Positions 5,217 to 6,748 of a stretch of DNA of 6,748 nucleotides are shown piece by piece. How positions within the stretch are numbered: position 1 is the stretch's first letter; the number at the start of each line of letters is the position of its first letter. The notes below the pieces were generated by a model. That model was not told the DNA's origin, ran no database searches, and saw only the letters and a program-made list of their open reading frames with translations. The DNA comes from an uncultured delta proteobacterium (GTDB lineage: Bacteria; Myxococcota_A; Polyangia; Polyangiales; Ga0077539). The stretch spans positions 1 to 6,748 of the forward strand of contig CAIOSS010000016.1 of the NCBI GenBank assembly GCA_903860995.1, written 5' to 3'. The position numbers and the translations under genes were made by a program.

Positions 5217-6748
5217 CAGCCGCACGGCACCCAGCCCGGCACCCTGCGCGCGCCGCTCGAGCCCGCGGCCCGCTGCACCGAGTGCCACGCCGGCGAGACC
5301 ACCCCCGCCGGCCGCACGTACATGGCCGGCGACGCCTGGGCGCCCTCGATGATGGCCAACGCCGCGCGCGACCCGCTCTTCCTCGCGACGCTCACCGTCG
5401 CCGAGCAGCAGAGCCCAGGCCTGGGCACGGCGTGCTTCCGCTGCCACAGCCCGTCAGGGTTCACCGCGGGCCGCGCCGCCAACGGCTTCGGCACCGGGCT
5501 CGACCCCGTGCTCGGCGACGCCGACGGGGTGCACTGCGACACCTGCCACCGGAGCATCGTGCCCGCGGGCGACGCCAACGCCCCGTACCTCTCCAACGCG
5601 CAGCTCACCTACAGCGACGCGCCCGTCGACGGGCTGCCCACCCGCTACGGCCCGCGCGACGACCCGGCCATGTCGCCGCGGCACCCGTCGATGGGCTCCG
5701 CCTTCCTGCGCGACCCGCGGCTCTGCGGGCAGTGCCACAACGTCGACCACCCTTCGATCCAGCGGCTCAGCGCCGCGGGCGTGAGCACGGGCCAGCCCTT
5801 CCCCCTGCAGAGCACCTACGCCGAGTGGGCGCAGAGCGATTTCGCCCGCCGCGCGCAGCCCGAGACCTGCCAGACCTGCCACATGCCCGAGGTCGGCGGC
5901 GACCCGCTGCCCTCCACCCGCATCCCCAACGCGCCCGCGCGCGCAGGCCAGCGGCGGCACGACTTCCTCGGCGGCAACGAGTGGGGCCCGGCGCTGATGC
6001 GCGCGGCCTTCCCGGGCGAGCTCGACGCGGAGTTCGACGCCGCCCGCGCGGCCACGCAGGCCTCCCTGCGCACCGCGGCGACGGTGGCCTTCGTCGAGCC
6101 CCCCAGCACCGGCGCGGCCGGGGCCACGGTGCGGGTGCGGGTGCGGGTGACCAACAACACCGGGCACAAGCTCCCGACGGGCTACGAAGACGCGCGGCTC
6201 ATCTGGGTGCAGGTGCGCGTGGGCGAGCGCGTGGTGAGCGGCGCCTACGTCGACGACGATCTGGTGCGCGACGCGCAGGCGCGGGTGTACGAGTTCGAGG
6301 CCGGGCGCGTGGAGGGCGGCCGCGCGGTGCACTCCAACTTCGTGGCGCAGCACTCCACGGTGCTCGGCGACACGCGCATCCCGCCGCGGGGCATGATGGC
6401 CGACGCCCGCACGGCGCCCGTGGGCCGCGACTACGCCGGCGGCGAAAACGGCGCGCTGCGCCACTGGGACGACGCGAGCTTCGAGGTCCCCCTCCCGGCG
6501 ACCGCGGGCGACGTGCCGGTGACGGTGCGATTGATGTACCGCGCCACGACGAAGCACTACGTGGAGGCCATCGCCGCGGCCAACACCACCGACAACCGCG
6601 GGCGCGAGCTGCTGCGCTTGTTCAACGCCAGCGGGCGGGCCGCGCCCTTCGAGATGGCCTCGGTGACCACCACGGTGCGCGTGACGGCGGCCGAAGCGCC
6701 TCCGGGCGACGAGGGCGGGTGCGCCGTGACCCCGGCGGGCGCGACGGC
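5121..6748 (+). CDS. Secreted pentahaem c-type cytochrome, cytochrome c554-like (partial, C-terminus beyond window)
   Basis: Open from ATG 5121 to the right edge (542 codons). Residues 1-32 are a Sec signal peptide (basic start MIRR, core ALSTAVVLALL, likely cleavage after AAWG). Five CXXCH haem sites follow: CTECH 52-56, CFRCH 105-109, CDTCH 139-143, CGQCH 202-206 and CQTCH 250-254. H138, H188, H210 and H280 are candidate distal ligands; CHMP (253-256) followed by RRHDFLGGN (278-286) resembles a pattern of cytochrome c554-like multihaem proteins. Residues about 318-525 lack haem sites and look like beta-rich domains, including NNTGHKLPTGYEDARL (345-360), a recurring element in multihaem cytochromes. 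The last residues, GDEGGCAVTPAGAT, resemble the Gly-Cys start of a MYXO-CTERM tail, which would then need a hydrophobic helix and an Arg cluster beyond the window. A role in extracytoplasmic electron transfer is inferred; donor, acceptor and any enzymatic activity cannot be read. No c-type cytochrome maturation gene is in the window. Confidence 0.93.
   Translation, partial: MIRRVTRPPGFRSASALSTAVVLALLPSAAWGQPHGTQPGTLRAPLEPAARCTECHAGETTPAGRTYMAGDAWAPSMMANAARDPLFLATLTVAEQQSPGLGTACFRCHSPSGFTAGRAANGFGTGLDPVLGDADGVHCDTCHRSIVPAGDANAPYLSNAQLTYSDAPVDGLPTRYGPRDDPAMSPRHPSMGSAFLRDPRLCGQCHNVDHPSIQRLSAAGVSTGQPFPLQSTYAEWAQSDFARRAQPETCQTCHMPEVGGDPLPSTRIPNAPARAGQRRHDFLGGNEWGPALMRAAFPGELDAEFDAARAATQASLRTAATVAFVEPPSTGAAGATVRVRVRVTNNTGHKLPTGYEDARLIWVQVRVGERVVSGAYVDDDLVRDAQARVYEFEAGRVEGGRAVHSNFVAQHSTVLGDTRIPPRGMMADARTAPVGRDYAGGENGALRHWDDASFEVPLPATAGDVPVTVRLMYRATTKHYVEAIAAANTTDNRGRELLRLFNASGRAAPFEMASVTTTVRVTAAEAPPGDEGGCAVTPAGAT
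6129..6149 (+). repeat. 6-bp tandem repeat (GTGCGG x3.5)
   Basis: Three full copies and a half copy encode alternating Val-Arg (residues 337-343) in a predicted beta strand just before the GHKLPTG motif. The repeat is in frame. A coding reason (an amphipathic strand) is enough to explain it, though slippage would alter strand length by two residues per unit. Confidence 0.75.

Noticed and set aside
5045..5608. N-terminal extension of the hypothetical gene to ATG 5608
   Set aside because: The added 188 residues are antisense to the signal peptide and first haem sites of the cytochrome and look like shadow sequence; ATG 5044 (or possibly 5104) is a better start.
5454..6557. 367-residue open frame on the minus strand opposite the cytochrome
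   Set aside because: Composition is His/Arg/Ala/Val-rich shadow sequence. The plus strand carries five CXXCH motifs and a signal peptide in a single frame, so the antisense frame is a by-product of high GC.

Overview
The window is about 75% GC by eye, with codon third positions that are almost all G or C. It reads as chromosomal DNA of a Myxococcota (myxobacterial, Polyangia-like) bacterium. Three things point that way: an Asp/Ala/Pro-rich lipoprotein linker followed by Cys-rich modules, a membrane Ser/Thr kinase with an HRDVTPQN catalytic loop, and a secreted cytochrome whose visible end (GGCAVTPAGAT) looks like the beginning of a MYXO-CTERM sorting tail. No mobile element, CRISPR array, rRNA or tRNA was seen.

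Layout, left to right: (1) 1-952, minus strand: the N-terminal part of a Cys-rich lipoprotein that runs off the left edge. (2) 953-1047: a short divergent intergenic region. (3) 1048-2148, plus: a 366-residue soluble protein with a helical N-terminus and a C-terminal DUF2325-like domain. It converges, with a 16-bp gap, on (4) 2165-4387, minus: a 740-residue transmembrane Ser/Thr protein kinase whose extracytoplasmic half is a PstS-like (phosphate-binding-protein-like) domain. (5) 4469-5044, minus: an unrecognised 191-residue protein, 81 bp upstream of the kinase and in the same direction. (6) 5121-6748, plus: a secreted pentahaem c-type cytochrome, divergent from (5) by 76 bp and cut by the right edge.

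How the parts may work together: the kinase has the architecture of a one-piece transmembrane receptor, with a periplasmic solute-binding-like sensor, one membrane helix and a cytoplasmic kinase. The 191-residue protein could be co-transcribed with it. The lipoprotein and the cytochrome are both exported, so much of the window concerns the cell envelope. A shared pathway cannot be shown from the sequence. The most interesting item is the kinase/PstS-like fusion, especially because the PstS-like fold signature is retained while the segments that usually hold the phosphate contacts look altered.
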